A stretch of DNA of 64,000 nucleotides from Trinickia dinghuensis (GCF_003367175.1 NZ_QRGA01000001.1:722148-786147); one strand, 5' to 3'; numbered from the stretch's first letter, positions 36,111-45,158 are shown. The notes: generated from the sequence alone by a model not told the origin. Program-made: numbers and translations.

Positions 36111-37073
36111 ATGTCGAATTCGTTTTCCCAGCATTGGGGCCTCGATCAAATCGTGGCCGAGTTGCGCGCGTCGCGCGAGGAGCTGCATCGAACCCGCCAT
36201 CCGCGCGGCATTCGAGAGCTGCCGTCACGCGAGGCCATCGTCGGCATTGTCGAGAGCCTGCGAGCCGTCATGTTTCCGACGCATTACGGCGCCGCCGACC
36301 TGACCGACGAGAGCGTCGACTACTACGTCGGACAAACGCTCGAAAGCACGCTGAGGCTGCTGTGCGAGCAGGTGCGCCGCGCGCTGCGGTTTGCGCCGGA
36401 GCACGGCGACACGCCGGCGCCCGAGCTCGAAGCGCTCGCCTTCGAGATCACGCGATCGTTCGGCACGCAGCTGCCGAGTATCCGGGCGATGCTCGTCAGC
36501 GATATCCAAGCCGCGCACGTCGGCGATCCGGCCGCGCAGCACATCACCGAAATCCTGCTGTGCTATCCCGGTGTGCTCGCGATCATGCATCACCGGCTCG
36601 CCCATGCGCTGCATGGGCTCGGGGTGCCGCTGCTGGCGCGATTCATCAACGAGATCGCGCATTCCTTGACGGGAATCGACATCCACCCCGGCGCGCAGAT
36701 CGGCCGCAGCTTTTTCATCGACCATGGTACCGGGGTCGTCATCGGCGAGACGGCGATCATCGGCGAGCGCGTGCGGCTTTATCAAGCGGTCACGCTCGGT
36801 GCGAAGAGTTTCCCCGCCGATGCCGACGGCACGCTCGTCAAAGGCCATGCAAGGCATCCGATCGTGGAGGACGATGTCGTCATCTATGCCGGCGCGACGA
36901 TCCTCGGCCGCGTGACGATCGGGCGCGGGGCCGTCATCGGCGGCAACGTTTGGCTCACGCATAGCGTTGCGGCTGGAGCGAGCGTGTCGCAAGGCAACGT
37001 GCGCGAGGGCGCGCGCGGCGACCGCGGCGAGCGCGGTGACGACATCGACGCGCGGGGGCGCCCGCGTCGATGA
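36111..37073 (+). CDS. Serine O-acetyltransferase (EpsC/CysE-type)
   Basis: A 320-residue protein with an alpha-helical N-terminal region (~1-190) and a left-handed beta-helix transferase domain with DIHPGAQIGRSFFIDHGTG and VVIGETAIIGERVRLYQ. It transfers acetyl from acetyl-CoA to serine, giving O-acetylserine for cysteine synthesis. The C-terminal ~25 residues are Arg/Gly/Asp-rich and atypical. The AraC regulator starts inside its stop (4-nt overlap), and an EamA exporter follows. Confidence 0.9.
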   Translation: MSNSFSQHWGLDQIVAELRASREELHRTRHPRGIRELPSREAIVGIVESLRAVMFPTHYGAADLTDESVDYYVGQTLESTLRLLCEQVRRALRFAPEHGDTPAPELEALAFEITRSFGTQLPSIRAMLVSDIQAAHVGDPAAQHITEILLCYPGVLAIMHHRLAHALHGLGVPLLARFINEIAHSLTGIDIHPGAQIGRSFFIDHGTGVVIGETAIIGERVRLYQAVTLGAKSFPADADGTLVKGHARHPIVEDDVVIYAGATILGRVTIGRGAVIGGNVWLTHSVAAGASVSQGNVREGARGDRGERGDDIDARGRPRR

Positions 37074-37921
37074 ACGCCGGGCGCGTCGTCATGCACCGTT
37101 GCGCGGTTGCCGGCGTGCAGGCGACGACGGCCGATACGACGCGTTCGTTCGCCCGCCATTCGCACGACACGTTCGGCGTCGGCGTGGTATGGCGCGGGGC
37201 CCAGCGATCGGCGAGCGGACGCGGGCCTGTCGAAGCGCGGGCCGGCGACGTCATCACCGTCAATCCCGGCGAAGTCCATGACGGCAGCCCATTCGACGAA
37301 CGCGGCCGTGCCTGGCGCATGCTCTACTTCGAGCCGAAGCTCGTGCACGATGTGGCGCTCGAGCTCGGGGCGGCGGTGCCGAGTTCGGTGGAACTCGAGC
37401 GGCCCGTCCTGCGCGACGAGGGGTTTGCCGCTTGCTTCGAGAGGACATTCGCCGCGGTGGCCACGGTGCCTGCGGTGGTGAGCGCCGGTGGCCGATTCGA
37501 TACGCTGGCGTGCGAAGAGCGGCTGTATGCGCTCCTGGCCGAATGCGTACGCCGCCACACGACCGTCCGGTTGCGTGCGTCGGCCGGCGCCGCGATCGAC
37601 GGCATGAGCGCGTCGATCCGGCGGGCCAAGGCGCGCATCGACGACGATCCGTGCGAACCCGTCACGCTGGCCGGCCTCGCTTTCGACGCGGGCTTGAGCC
37701 GATTCCAACTGTTGCGCGGCTTCGCGCGCGATACCGGGCTGCCGCCTCACGCCTATCTGATTCAGCGGCGCATCTCGCTCGCGCGGCGGCTCATCGAGCA
37801 GGGTATGGTGCTGGCCGATGCGGCCGCCGGTGCCGGCTTTGCCGATCAGAGCCATATGACGCGCGCGTTCGTCCGCGCCTTCGGCGTCACGCCGGCGCAG
37901 TACGCGGGCGCGGTTCGATAG
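37070..37921 (+). CDS. AraC-family transcriptional regulator
   Basis: A 283-residue regulator. Residues ~20-110 form a cupin-type sensing domain (ARHSHDTFGVGVV, VITVNPGEVHDG). Residues ~185-280 are two helix-turn-helix units (TLAGLAFDAGLSRFQLLRGF, AAAGAGFADQSHMTRAF) typical of HTH_18. The start overlaps the acetyltransferase stop. It likely controls the EamA gene 143 bp downstream, a common AraC/LysE-type arrangement. Confidence 0.92.
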   Translation: MNAGRVVMHRCAVAGVQATTADTTRSFARHSHDTFGVGVVWRGAQRSASGRGPVEARAGDVITVNPGEVHDGSPFDERGRAWRMLYFEPKLVHDVALELGAAVPSSVELERPVLRDEGFAACFERTFAAVATVPAVVSAGGRFDTLACEERLYALLAECVRRHTTVRLRASAGAAIDGMSASIRRAKARIDDDPCEPVTLAGLAFDAGLSRFQLLRGFARDTGLPPHAYLIQRRISLARRLIEQGMVLADAAAGAGFADQSHMTRAFVRAFGVTPAQYAGAVR

Positions 37922-38064
37922 TCGTTCGATAGCCGTTCGCCAGCAGTCCTTCCATCGTTCACCGTCCTTGCGCGCGCCTCGCCCCCTCGCTGCAATTTCG
38001 TTCAAGACCGTTCGCGCCTGTCCGCCTAATCTGCGTCGCATCCTTTTTCGTTGGGAGCGGCACG

Positions 38065-39030
38065 ATGACCTTCAGTTCGCGTTTGATGGGCTATTTCTTT
38101 TGCACGCTGGCGATGATCGGTGTGGGCAGCACCGTGGTGGCGAGCAAACTGATTGCGCACGGTCTGCCGCCATTCACGGCGACGGCGATGCGCTTCGCGC
38201 TCGCTTTTCCGCTCTTCCTGCTGGCGATGAAACTGATGGGCGAAACGTGGCCGCGCGTGAGCGCGAGGGAGGCGCTGCTGCTGGTCTTGCAGTCGGGATC
38301 GGGCAGCGTCGGGTACACGGTATTGCTGCTGAGCGGCATGCGGCTGACCTCGGCTGCCGATGCCGGCGTCATCGCGGGCAGCCTGCCGGCCGTGGCGGCG
38401 CTCGTTGCGATCGTCGCGCTGCGTGAGCGGCCGGGCGCGCTTACGCTAGGCGCGGTGGCATTGGCGACGGTGGGTGTGTTCGTCTGCACGATGCACGGCG
38501 GCGATGCATCGGGCTCGGCCGCCAAGGGGGCATCGTCATCGATGCTGCTCGGCAACGTCTTCGTCCTCTTGGCCGTGCTGTGCGAAGCGTTGTTCATCCT
38601 GTTGGGCAAGCGCTTGCGTACGCCCGTTTCACCGCTGCAGATGTCGACGCTCATGTCGGGCATCGGTCTTGCCCTGTCGCTCGTGCCGGCTCTGATCGAG
38701 CGGCCCTGGATACTCCATTACGAGCGGATGGCCGTCGCCGGTGTCATCTATTACGCGCTGGTGCCGACCGTCGGCGGGTTCATGCTGTGGTTCGCGGGCG
38801 CGGAGCGCATTGCCGGCGCACAAGCCGGCGCGCTGACGGCGTTCGTGCCGATCTCGGCCGCGGCATTCGCGGCGCTCGTGCTGCACGAAGCGATCGGCCC
38901 GGCGCAATGGTGGGCGATCGCGTGCGTGCTGGGCGCGGTCCTGCTCATCGCTTGCGACGGCGTCCGCTTGCGCGGAAACGGAGCTTCATCGCTCAAACGT
39001 TCGGAATACCCGCGCCCACGTTGCCGATGA
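38065..39030 (+). CDS. EamA/DMT-superfamily permease
   Basis: A 321-residue inner-membrane protein with about ten helices in two EamA repeats. Segments include [11 protein letters not shown]-like [38 protein letters not shown] and [25 protein letters not shown] lies ~9 nt upstream of the ATG. In E. coli EamA exports cysteine and O-acetylserine, which would fit the acetyltransferase two genes upstream. The last 38 nt overlap the 3' end of the convergent folE. Confidence 0.9.
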   Translation: MTFSSRLMGYFFCTLAMIGVGSTVVASKLIAHGLPPFTATAMRFALAFPLFLLAMKLMGETWPRVSAREALLLVLQSGSGSVGYTVLLLSGMRLTSAADAGVIAGSLPAVAALVAIVALRERPGALTLGAVALATVGVFVCTMHGGDASGSAAKGASSSMLLGNVFVLLAVLCEALFILLGKRLRTPVSPLQMSTLMSGIGLALSLVPALIERPWILHYERMAVAGVIYYALVPTVGGFMLWFAGAERIAGAQAGALTAFVPISAAAFAALVLHEAIGPAQWWAIACVLGAVLLIACDGVRLRGNGASSLKRSEYPRPRCR

Positions 39031-39664
39031 TGGCCAAGAACTCGCGCCGCGTCGACGGATCGTCGCGGAACGAGCCGAGCATGCGCGACGTCACCATCTG
39101 CACGCCCGGTTTGTGCACGCCACGCGTCGTGATGCATTGATGGGCAGCCTCCAGGATCACGCCGACGCCTTTGGGCTGCAAGATGTCGTTGAGGGTGTCG
39201 GCGATCTGCACCGTCATCTTTTCTTGGATCTGGAGCCGCTTGGCGAATGCATCGACGAGCCGCGCGAGCTTGGAGATGCCGACGACGCGATGATCGGGCA
39301 GATACGCGACGTGCGCGCGGCCGATGATCGGCACCATGTGATGCTCGCAGTAGCTTTCGAACCGGATGTCCTTGAGCACGACCATCTCGTCGTAGCCTTC
39401 GACCTCGGAAAACGTGCGAGCGAGAATCTCGGCAGGATCATGCTCGTAGCCTTTGAAGAACTCCTCGTAGGCGCGCACGACGCGGGCCGGCGTATCGAGC
39501 AAACCCTCGCGCGCCGGGTCGTCGCCGGCCCAGCGCAGCAGCACGCGCACGGCGGCTTCGGCCTCATCGCGGCTCGGGCGCACGGGCGCCGCGGCCGATG
39601 CCACGGCGCGTTTGCCGCGCGGGCTCGACGGGCCGGCCTTCTTCGCTCGGGATCCTTCCTTCAT
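38993..39664 (-). CDS. folE: GTP cyclohydrolase I
   Basis: A 223-residue FolE type I enzyme forming dihydroneopterin triphosphate for folate/pterin synthesis. It has [20 protein letters not shown], the zinc cysteine in [30 protein letters not shown] and the C-terminal QCITTRGV with the second zinc cysteine. The start at 39664 follows AGGAG by 7 nt; the frame extends to 39769 without support. The N-terminal ~40 residues are low-complexity basic. Its end overlaps the EamA gene by 38 nt, tail to tail. Confidence 0.94.
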   Translation of the reverse strand: MKEGSRAKKAGPSSPRGKRAVASAAAPVRPSRDEAEAAVRVLLRWAGDDPAREGLLDTPARVVRAYEEFFKGYEHDPAEILARTFSEVEGYDEMVVLKDIRFESYCEHHMVPIIGRAHVAYLPDHRVVGISKLARLVDAFAKRLQIQEKMTVQIADTLNDILQPKGVGVILEAAHQCITTRGVHKPGVQMVTSRMLGSFRDDPSTRREFLAIIGNVGAGIPNV

Positions 39665-39789
39665 GATGTGCTCCTGGTCTGCTGCGCCTGCGCGGCTCTC
39701 TGAAATGGGGGCCATTGTTTCACGATTTCTACTTCTTTGCGCATAAGGAGCGTTCAACTTGCTAGCCACTCAACGTGACGGCGCCGCGG

Positions 39790-40038
39790 CTACTCCTCGG
39801 CATCATGCTCGGCGATGAAGCGCAATAAATAGGCGCGCAGGGCAGCTTCGAGGGCACGGTGATCGGCGACGCTTTTCGAGCCGGCTTCGGCTTCTTCGCC
39901 GAACAGGCTGGGCGGTGCGTCGGTGACACCCACTTCGAAACCCTCGCGCAGCACGCGGATTTCATGCGTGTCCTCGAGATATTCGGCAACCCAATGAATT
40001 CCTTCGATATGGGTGCCTGTGCGAACCGGTGCGGTCAT
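39790..40038 (-). CDS. Small hypothetical protein
   Basis: An 82-residue acidic protein with a GAGGAGG ribosome site 6 nt before the ATG. Composition and strong initiation signal support a real gene. It has IEGIHWVAEYLEDTHEIRVL, then a helical C terminus. No recognised family. It lies 126 bp upstream of folE and may share its transcript. Confidence 0.6.
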   Translation of the reverse strand: MTAPVRTGTHIEGIHWVAEYLEDTHEIRVLREGFEVGVTDAPPSLFGEEAEAGSKSVADHRALEAALRAYLLRFIAEHDAEE

Positions 40039-40159
40039 CTAGGCCTCCTCGAAACCAAGGTTAGCGCTTCGGCGATCGACGCGAGCAGGCGCTTGCGCGC
40101 CACCTTGCGTGTCATGACGAATACCCGCTTGGGAAAAAGAGTACGCCTGTTGCGCACCG

Positions 40160-40188
40160 AGCGCACGCGGCGTTGCACCGCGTGCGCT
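40160..40188 (-). terminator. Stem-loop downstream of the MFS gene
   Basis: AGCGCACGCGG (40160-40170) and CCGCGTGCGCT (40178-40188) form a perfect 11-bp stem with a 7-nt loop, 49 bp beyond the MFS stop. No T tract follows on the minus strand, so it may stabilise the 3' end rather than terminate alone. Confidence 0.5.
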
Positions 40189-40236
40189 GGCTCGGTCTCC
40201 GATCCGTGGTGGAGCGGCGGCCGAGCCAGCGGTTGA

Positions 40237-41634
40237 TCAGTGGCTGATCGACTCGAGCGCGCGGCCTTTCGTCGACGGCCCGAGCAGGATCATGCAGATG
40301 CCGATGACCATTGCCGCGGCGATGAAGATGGCCACGCCCGGCACGCCGTACTTATGCAGCAGGACACCGATCGCGAGGCCCGCGAACGCGGCGGCGAGCC
40401 GGCTCCACGAATAGACGAAGCCCACCGCGCGTGCGCGGATGCGCGTCGGGAAGAGTTCGGCCTGATAGCCGTGGTAAGCGTACGACATCACGTTCGCGGC
40501 AAGCGTGAAGAGCACGCCGAGCACGATCAGCACCGGCGGCGCCGAGGCTTGCGAGAACAGTGCGATCACGATGCCCATGATCAGCAGGCCGCCGCAGATT
40601 TGCGTCTTGCGCTCGATCTTGTCGGCGAAGAGCGTGCCGAGCAGCGGGCCGAACGGGTTCGCAATGGCGATGATGAACGCGTACATCAGGCTCGACGTGA
40701 TGTGCACGCCGCGAGCGACGAGCAGCGTCGGCACCCAGGCGGCGAAGCCGTAGAAGCCGATCACCTGCGCCATGTTGAAGATGGACAGCAAGACCGTGCG
40801 CTTGATATAGAGCGGGCCGAAGATTTCGCTGAACGAGCCGACACCTTCCACTTCGTTGCCGATCGCCTTCGGCGGCGGCAGCTTGATGCCCTTTTCGGCT
40901 TCGACGCGGCGCTCGATGTCGGCGACGATACGCTCGGCTTCGTCCACGCGCCCTTGCCGCGCCAGCCAGCGCGGGCTTTCCGGGACGTTGCGGCGGATGA
41001 TCCAGACGAAGACGGCGCCGAGCGAGCCGATCAGAATGACGACGCGCCAATACTCGAGCCCGAAGAGCTGCGTCCCTTTGAGAATGAAGGCGAGAAAGGC
41101 GACGACCGGCACCACGCTGAACGTGATGAACTGATTGATCGCGTAGGCTCGGCCGCGTTCGCCGCTCGGGATCAGCTCGGAAATATACGAGTCGATCGTC
41201 ACGAGTTCGACCCCGATGCCGATCCCGGCGATGAGCCGCCAGATGTTGAGCGCGAGGCCCGAATGCTGGAACGCCATGATCGCCGTGCAGACGACGTACC
41301 AGATCAGCGACCAGGTGAAGATGAACCGGCGTCCGAAGCGGTCGGCGACGAAGCCGAACACGAGCGTGCCGAGCCACAGCCCGGCGAAGGTTGCGAAGAC
41401 GAAGGTGCCGAAGCCGGCGACGGCGATCGGCGCAAGCGCCGAGAAAAAGCCGAGCGATTCGGGCTTGAACAATCCCGACTGCACCATGCCCGGCGCGACA
41501 TAGCCGGTGAAGAACAGGTCGTAGAACTCGAAAACGCCGCCGAGCGAGATGAGCATCACCATGGTCCAGACGGTGCGCGACGGCGGCAGCCGGTCGAACC
41601 GCGCTGCGATTGCTAAGGATTGCTGATTTGACAT
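40237..41634 (-). CDS. MFS transporter (sugar/aromatic acid metabolite:H+ symporter type)
   Basis: A 465-residue inner-membrane carrier with twelve helices. It has SLGGVFEFYDLFFTGYVAPG, LVFGFVADRFGRRFIF, SYISELIPSGERGRAYA, WRVVILIGSLGAVFVWIIRR and NVPESPRWLARQGR, typical of the SP/MHS-type MFS family. The start at 41634 (MSNQQSLAIA) follows AAAGGGGCG; the frame extends to 41739. It is monocistronic, with no catabolic genes alongside, so its substrate is unknown. Confidence 0.9.
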   Translation of the reverse strand: MSNQQSLAIAARFDRLPPSRTVWTMVMLISLGGVFEFYDLFFTGYVAPGMVQSGLFKPESLGFFSALAPIAVAGFGTFVFATFAGLWLGTLVFGFVADRFGRRFIFTWSLIWYVVCTAIMAFQHSGLALNIWRLIAGIGIGVELVTIDSYISELIPSGERGRAYAINQFITFSVVPVVAFLAFILKGTQLFGLEYWRVVILIGSLGAVFVWIIRRNVPESPRWLARQGRVDEAERIVADIERRVEAEKGIKLPPPKAIGNEVEGVGSFSEIFGPLYIKRTVLLSIFNMAQVIGFYGFAAWVPTLLVARGVHITSSLMYAFIIAIANPFGPLLGTLFADKIERKTQICGGLLIMGIVIALFSQASAPPVLIVLGVLFTLAANVMSYAYHGYQAELFPTRIRARAVGFVYSWSRLAAAFAGLAIGVLLHKYGVPGVAIFIAAAMVIGICMILLGPSTKGRALESISH

Positions 41635-41880
41635 CTTCGCCCCTTTCCGTTCTTTTGCATTTTGCTGTCGAAAGTCTTCGAATGCCTTGTGGCGCGTGCG
41701 TGTTGACGATACAGCACTCGCACCGGCAACGCTCGACAATGTGGCATGTCGTCAACTACTTAACAAGTGGTGCGAACACGGACGCTGAGGAATTCTTACG
41801 GTGCGGCGTCGCACGCAATGCGTCAAACAGCGCGGCGAGGACCTTGATTTCAGGGGACAGAGGTCGCTCAGCAATCGAGC

Positions 41881-42567
41881 TTACGTTGACCTAACGAACA
41901 AATTCGTGTGCCTCAAGTCCGACTGCGATTCCACCTCGGTTCCGAGCAGTAGGTAACTGCGGTCGTCTATCGAGCGGCCGTCATCGTCGATGTCGGTGTA
42001 GCGATAACCGTCGGTAGCCAGCACCCACGATCCCGCAGAAGCGCCCTGTATCGTCGACACGCTCGGCAGTTGAAACCTTTTCGGGTTTAGCGTCCGCGCA
42101 ACAATATGTCGCTTTGAGGCATCGGGGACAATGCCGAAGGCTTCGAACGTATTGGCCAAGGTGTCGGTTTCGGTTAGCCAGGTTATCTCTCCCTGAGGAG
42201 ATCGATGCCCAAGAGAGCAGTCGCCGCAGTTGAAGGCTCGAATCTGCGGCTCATCGCGCGGTAGCAGAATGGCCGTATACGATGCCTTCTCAGCTACAAA
42301 TTTTTGCTCCCGAAGGTGCTCTTGTGCGTCGCGAAAAACAGAAAGCATCGTCGCGTCCGACGGCAGCTCCGGTTCCATTCGTTCGAGAACACGATTGAGC
42401 CAAGCTGCGTTGAACTGTGGGCCGCGTTTTCCACGCGGGGATGCATCCATGACAACACAAAAGGTATAGGCCTCGCATTGATAGATGCCGCAGGCATCTC
42501 GGTTTTCCGTACAGTCAGAGCCTTGCTCACTGTGCCATTGCCAACCAGCGTTCCGACTCTCGGTCAT
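41881..42567 (-). CDS. PP2C-like protein phosphatase, last gene of an accessory operon
   Basis: A 228-residue protein resembling PPM/PP2C phosphatases. An N-terminal ENRDACGIY replaces the usual NEDA motif, CVVMDASPRGKRG stands in place of FxVxDGHGG, and NCGDCSLG and WVLATDGYRYTDIDDDG correspond to the GDSR and SDG motifs. Metal-binding aspartates are therefore largely present, but the core is divergent. Its start overlaps the stop of the nucleotidyltransferase C-terminal frame by 4 nt, so it is translationally coupled. Its role in the operon is unknown. Confidence 0.65.
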   Translation of the reverse strand: MTESRNAGWQWHSEQGSDCTENRDACGIYQCEAYTFCVVMDASPRGKRGPQFNAAWLNRVLERMEPELPSDATMLSVFRDAQEHLREQKFVAEKASYTAILLPRDEPQIRAFNCGDCSLGHRSPQGEITWLTETDTLANTFEAFGIVPDASKRHIVARTLNPKRFQLPSVSTIQGASAGSWVLATDGYRYTDIDDDGRSIDDRSYLLLGTEVESQSDLRHTNLFVRST

Positions 42568-43270
42568 GCTAGCTTATTGAAGGATATGATCAACTCTACT
42601 CGCTGATGAATCACTTCTTCCCGAGCAGGGTCATCATTGCTGGCCGATGCAACGGCATATTCAAAATCTCGGTGTTGCCGTAGAGAATCCAACTGTGCGC
42701 TGACATAAGCGCGTAGCTCGGCAGGAGCATGCAGCATCTCGTCGGCGATTTCAGGGCGACCATCGATCAAAGTTAGAACGTCTTCTACGTCCCGGCTTCC
42801 AAGCGGGTCATTGTTTCCTCGCGATAGGTACGCAGCTAGCTTCGTCGCTAGAAAGTGCTCTGGCCGGACGACCCTGACCTGTACCCCTTCGCCCACGTCA
42901 TGCAACTCAGCGCTTTCGAGAGCGTCTCGATACCAAGCGTTGCCGAATTTGAGGATCGTCTCGTCGTCCGGCATGAAATCGACGCGTAACCCATTTAGAA
43001 CATTGCGCAAATCGGCGCATCTTCCGTCATGTCTTCACGGAACCCTTTCTCACGCAGGCGACGTAAAAGTTGGTCCCAATGCGCGAGGCTCAGCACATGG
43101 ACGATGAGATCGACGTCATCAGTGTGCCTGACCTGCTGTCTCGTATAACGGTCCGTTAGTAACAGGGCCGTTGTGCATCCACCGACGAATGCGACCTCGC
43201 GACAGAGTTCCGGTCCGATTGCAGTGGCGACCGCGCGTATCATCGTTATGTAGTCGTCGAGAGCGGCCAT
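42564..43270 (-). pseudogene. AbiEii-like nucleotidyltransferase, frameshifted
   Basis: Two frames together make one protein. Frame 1 (43270-42995) carries the nucleotidyltransferase motif VGGCTTALL, then HTDDVDLIV, within 91 residues. Frame 2 (43010-42564) continues from GLRVDFMPDDETILKFG for ~140 residues. One missing base near 43005-43010 explains the break; adding one would give a ~235-residue intact protein. The family belongs to DNA polymerase beta-like nucleotidyltransferases, which include AbiEii/MenT toxins. It may be inactive, a sequencing error or rarely a programmed shift. Confidence 0.75.
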
Positions 43271-43271
43271 T

Positions 43272-43919
43272 TTAGAAGTCGAATAACTGTTGTAAGCGTT
43301 TTACTGCGAGCCCACGCTCACGCGGTTGCCCGATCCGAATCGAATCTACGCATGCGAGGAGCATATAGAGCATCGGATCGGATCGGATAGCGATTGGAAC
43401 CGTCTTATACAATGGCTCGACCGCGAGCCCTAGCGTATCGCTGCGTGGATCCGGCCACACTGGGATTTGTTCTCCCGCGCTTTTCAGCTCGCCTTTAAAG
43501 ATGGGCGCTGTGAGGCCGGTGGGAATTCCGCGCGCTAATCCAAGTACCTTTGTTGGAAAGACGAATCTCACACCATACGAAAGGAACTCTTCTAAGCCTC
43601 GTCGATTCACAATGGGGGCACCGCCGCGCCGCTGGGGTTTCGCCAGACTGCTCTCGTAGCATCGGCCGAGAGCATTGCTTACTTCGGATTTGCTGAGGCC
43701 GGTTGTAGCCGATAGCGCACGGACGCTGTACGGATCCGATTCTAGATCGGGCTTCTCGGGAGGAGAGATCGCGTCGCGGTCCTCCAGCGCATCAAGCTCG
43801 GCATTGGGTTCGCGACCGGCCTCGTTGCGGGCCCCTGCACCTGTAAGGCCGGCAGGCGTAGCAGCCGCACATTCAAGCGCAACGAGTTTGAGCAGAAGCA
43901 AAATGTCTTGACTTTTCAT
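43272..43919 (-). CDS. Predicted winged-helix regulator, first gene of the nucleotidyltransferase operon
   Basis: A 215-residue protein starting MKSQDILLLLKLVALE, a conserved N terminus of a family I recall as MarR-like predicted regulators. A helix-turn-helix-like segment YSVRALSATTGLSKSEVSNAL (~65-84) follows. The C-terminal half has VFPTKVLGLARGIPTG, then WPDPRSDTLGLAVEPLY. The stop is 1 nt before the nucleotidyltransferase start. The start at 43919 leaves a 32-bp palindrome intact 14 bp upstream, a likely autoregulatory operator. It may be the antitoxin-like partner of the nucleotidyltransferase. Confidence 0.75.
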   Translation of the reverse strand: MKSQDILLLLKLVALECAAATPAGLTGAGARNEAGREPNAELDALEDRDAISPPEKPDLESDPYSVRALSATTGLSKSEVSNALGRCYESSLAKPQRRGGAPIVNRRGLEEFLSYGVRFVFPTKVLGLARGIPTGLTAPIFKGELKSAGEQIPVWPDPRSDTLGLAVEPLYKTVPIAIRSDPMLYMLLACVDSIRIGQPRERGLAVKRLQQLFDF

Positions 43920-43933
43920 CTCTGGGAAAACCC

Positions 43934-43965
43934 ATCTGTCCACTGTCCATGGACTGTGGACAGAT
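43934..43965. promoter_or_regulatory. Near-perfect 32-bp palindrome, candidate operator
   Basis: ATCTGTCCAC (43934-43943), then T-GTCCA|TGGAC-T and GTGGACAGAT (43956-43965), with only one mismatched base pair. It lies just upstream of the winged-helix gene, where a self-repressing regulator would bind. Confidence 0.65.
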
Positions 43966-44265
43966 TCTGCGCGGGCGTACTCAACTTGTCAATGCACGGA
44001 TGCTACCTGTCGATTTTCGCCCGCTTTGCTCTCAATGACCTAAATTTCCAGTGCGCAAGGCGAGCGCACCGGATCGCACATCAAAAAATCACGCGCCGAT
44101 GTCGAAATGGCCGGTGGTCGCTCGTCGTTAGGTCGGAGCCTCGCGAAATGTGAAAACCCGAAATGCAAGCGGCGCTGCGAACGCACGCACCGCTCGCCCT
44201 GCCGCTGCCACCGAGGCCCATTCATTAACAACGTACTGACGACTACTGACAATGGAGCGCCTGCA
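43966..44265. other. Intergenic region before the VOC gene
   Basis: About 300 bp between the palindrome and the VOC start at 44266. The frame of the VOC gene is open back to 44107 but without family likeness. Nothing else recognised. Confidence 0.4.
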
Positions 44266-44733
44266 ATGACCTCATCCGTCAAACCCATTCCCGAAGGCAT
44301 GCATACCGTTACACCGCACCTCGTTTGCGCGAACGCGGCCGAGGCGATCGCGTTCTACCAGAAGGCACTCGGCGCCGTGGAGCTGTTCCGGATGCCGACC
44401 CCCAACGGCAAGATCGGACACGCACAGATCAAGATCGGCGACTCGGTGGTGATGATGACCGACGAAGACCCGCAATGCGGCTCTCTCGGCCCGAAAGCGC
44501 TGAAAGGCACGCCGGTCAGCCTCTACCTCTACGTCGAGGACGCCGACAAACTATTCGATCGCGCCGTGTCCGCCGGCGCGACCGTGAAGATGCCGATGGC
44601 CGACATGTTCTGGGGCGACCGCTGGGGTGCGGTCGAAGACCCGTTCGGACACTTCTGGCACATCGCCTCGCACATGCGCGATCCGAGCCCGGAAGAAATG
44701 CAGCAAGCGATGGTGGAGATGCAAAAGAAGTAA
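44266..44733 (+). CDS. VOC-family (glyoxalase/PhnB-like) protein
   Basis: A 155-residue cytoplasmic protein of the vicinal-oxygen-chelate fold, PhnB type. It has PHLVCANAAEAIAFYQKALGA, MPTPNGKIGHAQIKIGDSVVMM, LYLYVEDADKLFDRAVSAGA and GDRWGAVEDPFGHFWHIASH. Most such proteins are annotated as glyoxalase/bleomycin-resistance-like without known substrate. The start at 44266 follows GGAG by 8 nt. A stem-loop lies 12 bp after the stop. Confidence 0.92.
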   Translation: MTSSVKPIPEGMHTVTPHLVCANAAEAIAFYQKALGAVELFRMPTPNGKIGHAQIKIGDSVVMMTDEDPQCGSLGPKALKGTPVSLYLYVEDADKLFDRAVSAGATVKMPMADMFWGDRWGAVEDPFGHFWHIASHMRDPSPEEMQQAMVEMQKK

Positions 44734-44745
44734 GCCGCTGATCGC

Positions 44746-44770
44746 TCGGGCGGCTCGGTACGCCGCCCGA
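44746..44770 (+). terminator. Stem-loop after the VOC gene
   Basis: TCGGGCGGC (44746-44754) pairs exactly with GCCGCCCGA (44762-44770) around a 7-nt loop. No T tract follows. Confidence 0.55.
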
Positions 44771-44870
44771 TCTCGATCCCATTCCAATTCCTATTGAACG
44801 GTCTCGGTTCACGTGGCCAGCGACATTTCGGAACTCAACGCGTCGAACAAGAATAGGGAGGATTGAAACC

Positions 44871-45158
44871 ATGGCCGCTTACGCGATTTTCGATATCGAT
44901 GTGCACGATGCACAGCTATACGGCGAGTATCGGCAGCTCGCCGCGCCTTCCGTGGAGCAATACGGCGGGCGCTATATCGTCCGCGGCGGCCCGGCGAGCA
45001 ATCTCGAGGGCAAGTGGGATCCGATGCGCGTGGTCGTTCTGCAATTCGACACGATCGAGCAAGCACGCACCTGGTACGACTCGCCCGAATATCGCGCGGC
45101 AAGAGCGATTCGCGAACGCGCCGCGACTGGCAGGGCGATCATCGTTGAAGGCGTGTAG
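44871..45158 (+). CDS. DUF1330 family protein
   Basis: A 95-residue ferredoxin-like-fold protein of the DUF1330 family: YAIFDIDVHDAQLYGEYRQL, GGRYIVRGG, VVVLQFDTIEQARTWYDS and PEYRAARAIRE are the typical blocks. The ribosome site GGGAGG lies ~9 nt upstream. Function is unknown; the fold is shared with small mono-oxygenase-like stress proteins. It follows the VOC gene by 137 bp. Confidence 0.92.
   Translation: MAAYAIFDIDVHDAQLYGEYRQLAAPSVEQYGGRYIVRGGPASNLEGKWDPMRVVVLQFDTIEQARTWYDSPEYRAARAIRERAATGRAIIVEGV

Noticed and set aside
40240-41616. 458-residue plus-strand frame opposite the MFS gene
   Set aside because: It is antisense to a twelve-helix carrier, and its Asp/Glu/Arg-rich composition is the mirror of membrane-protein codons.
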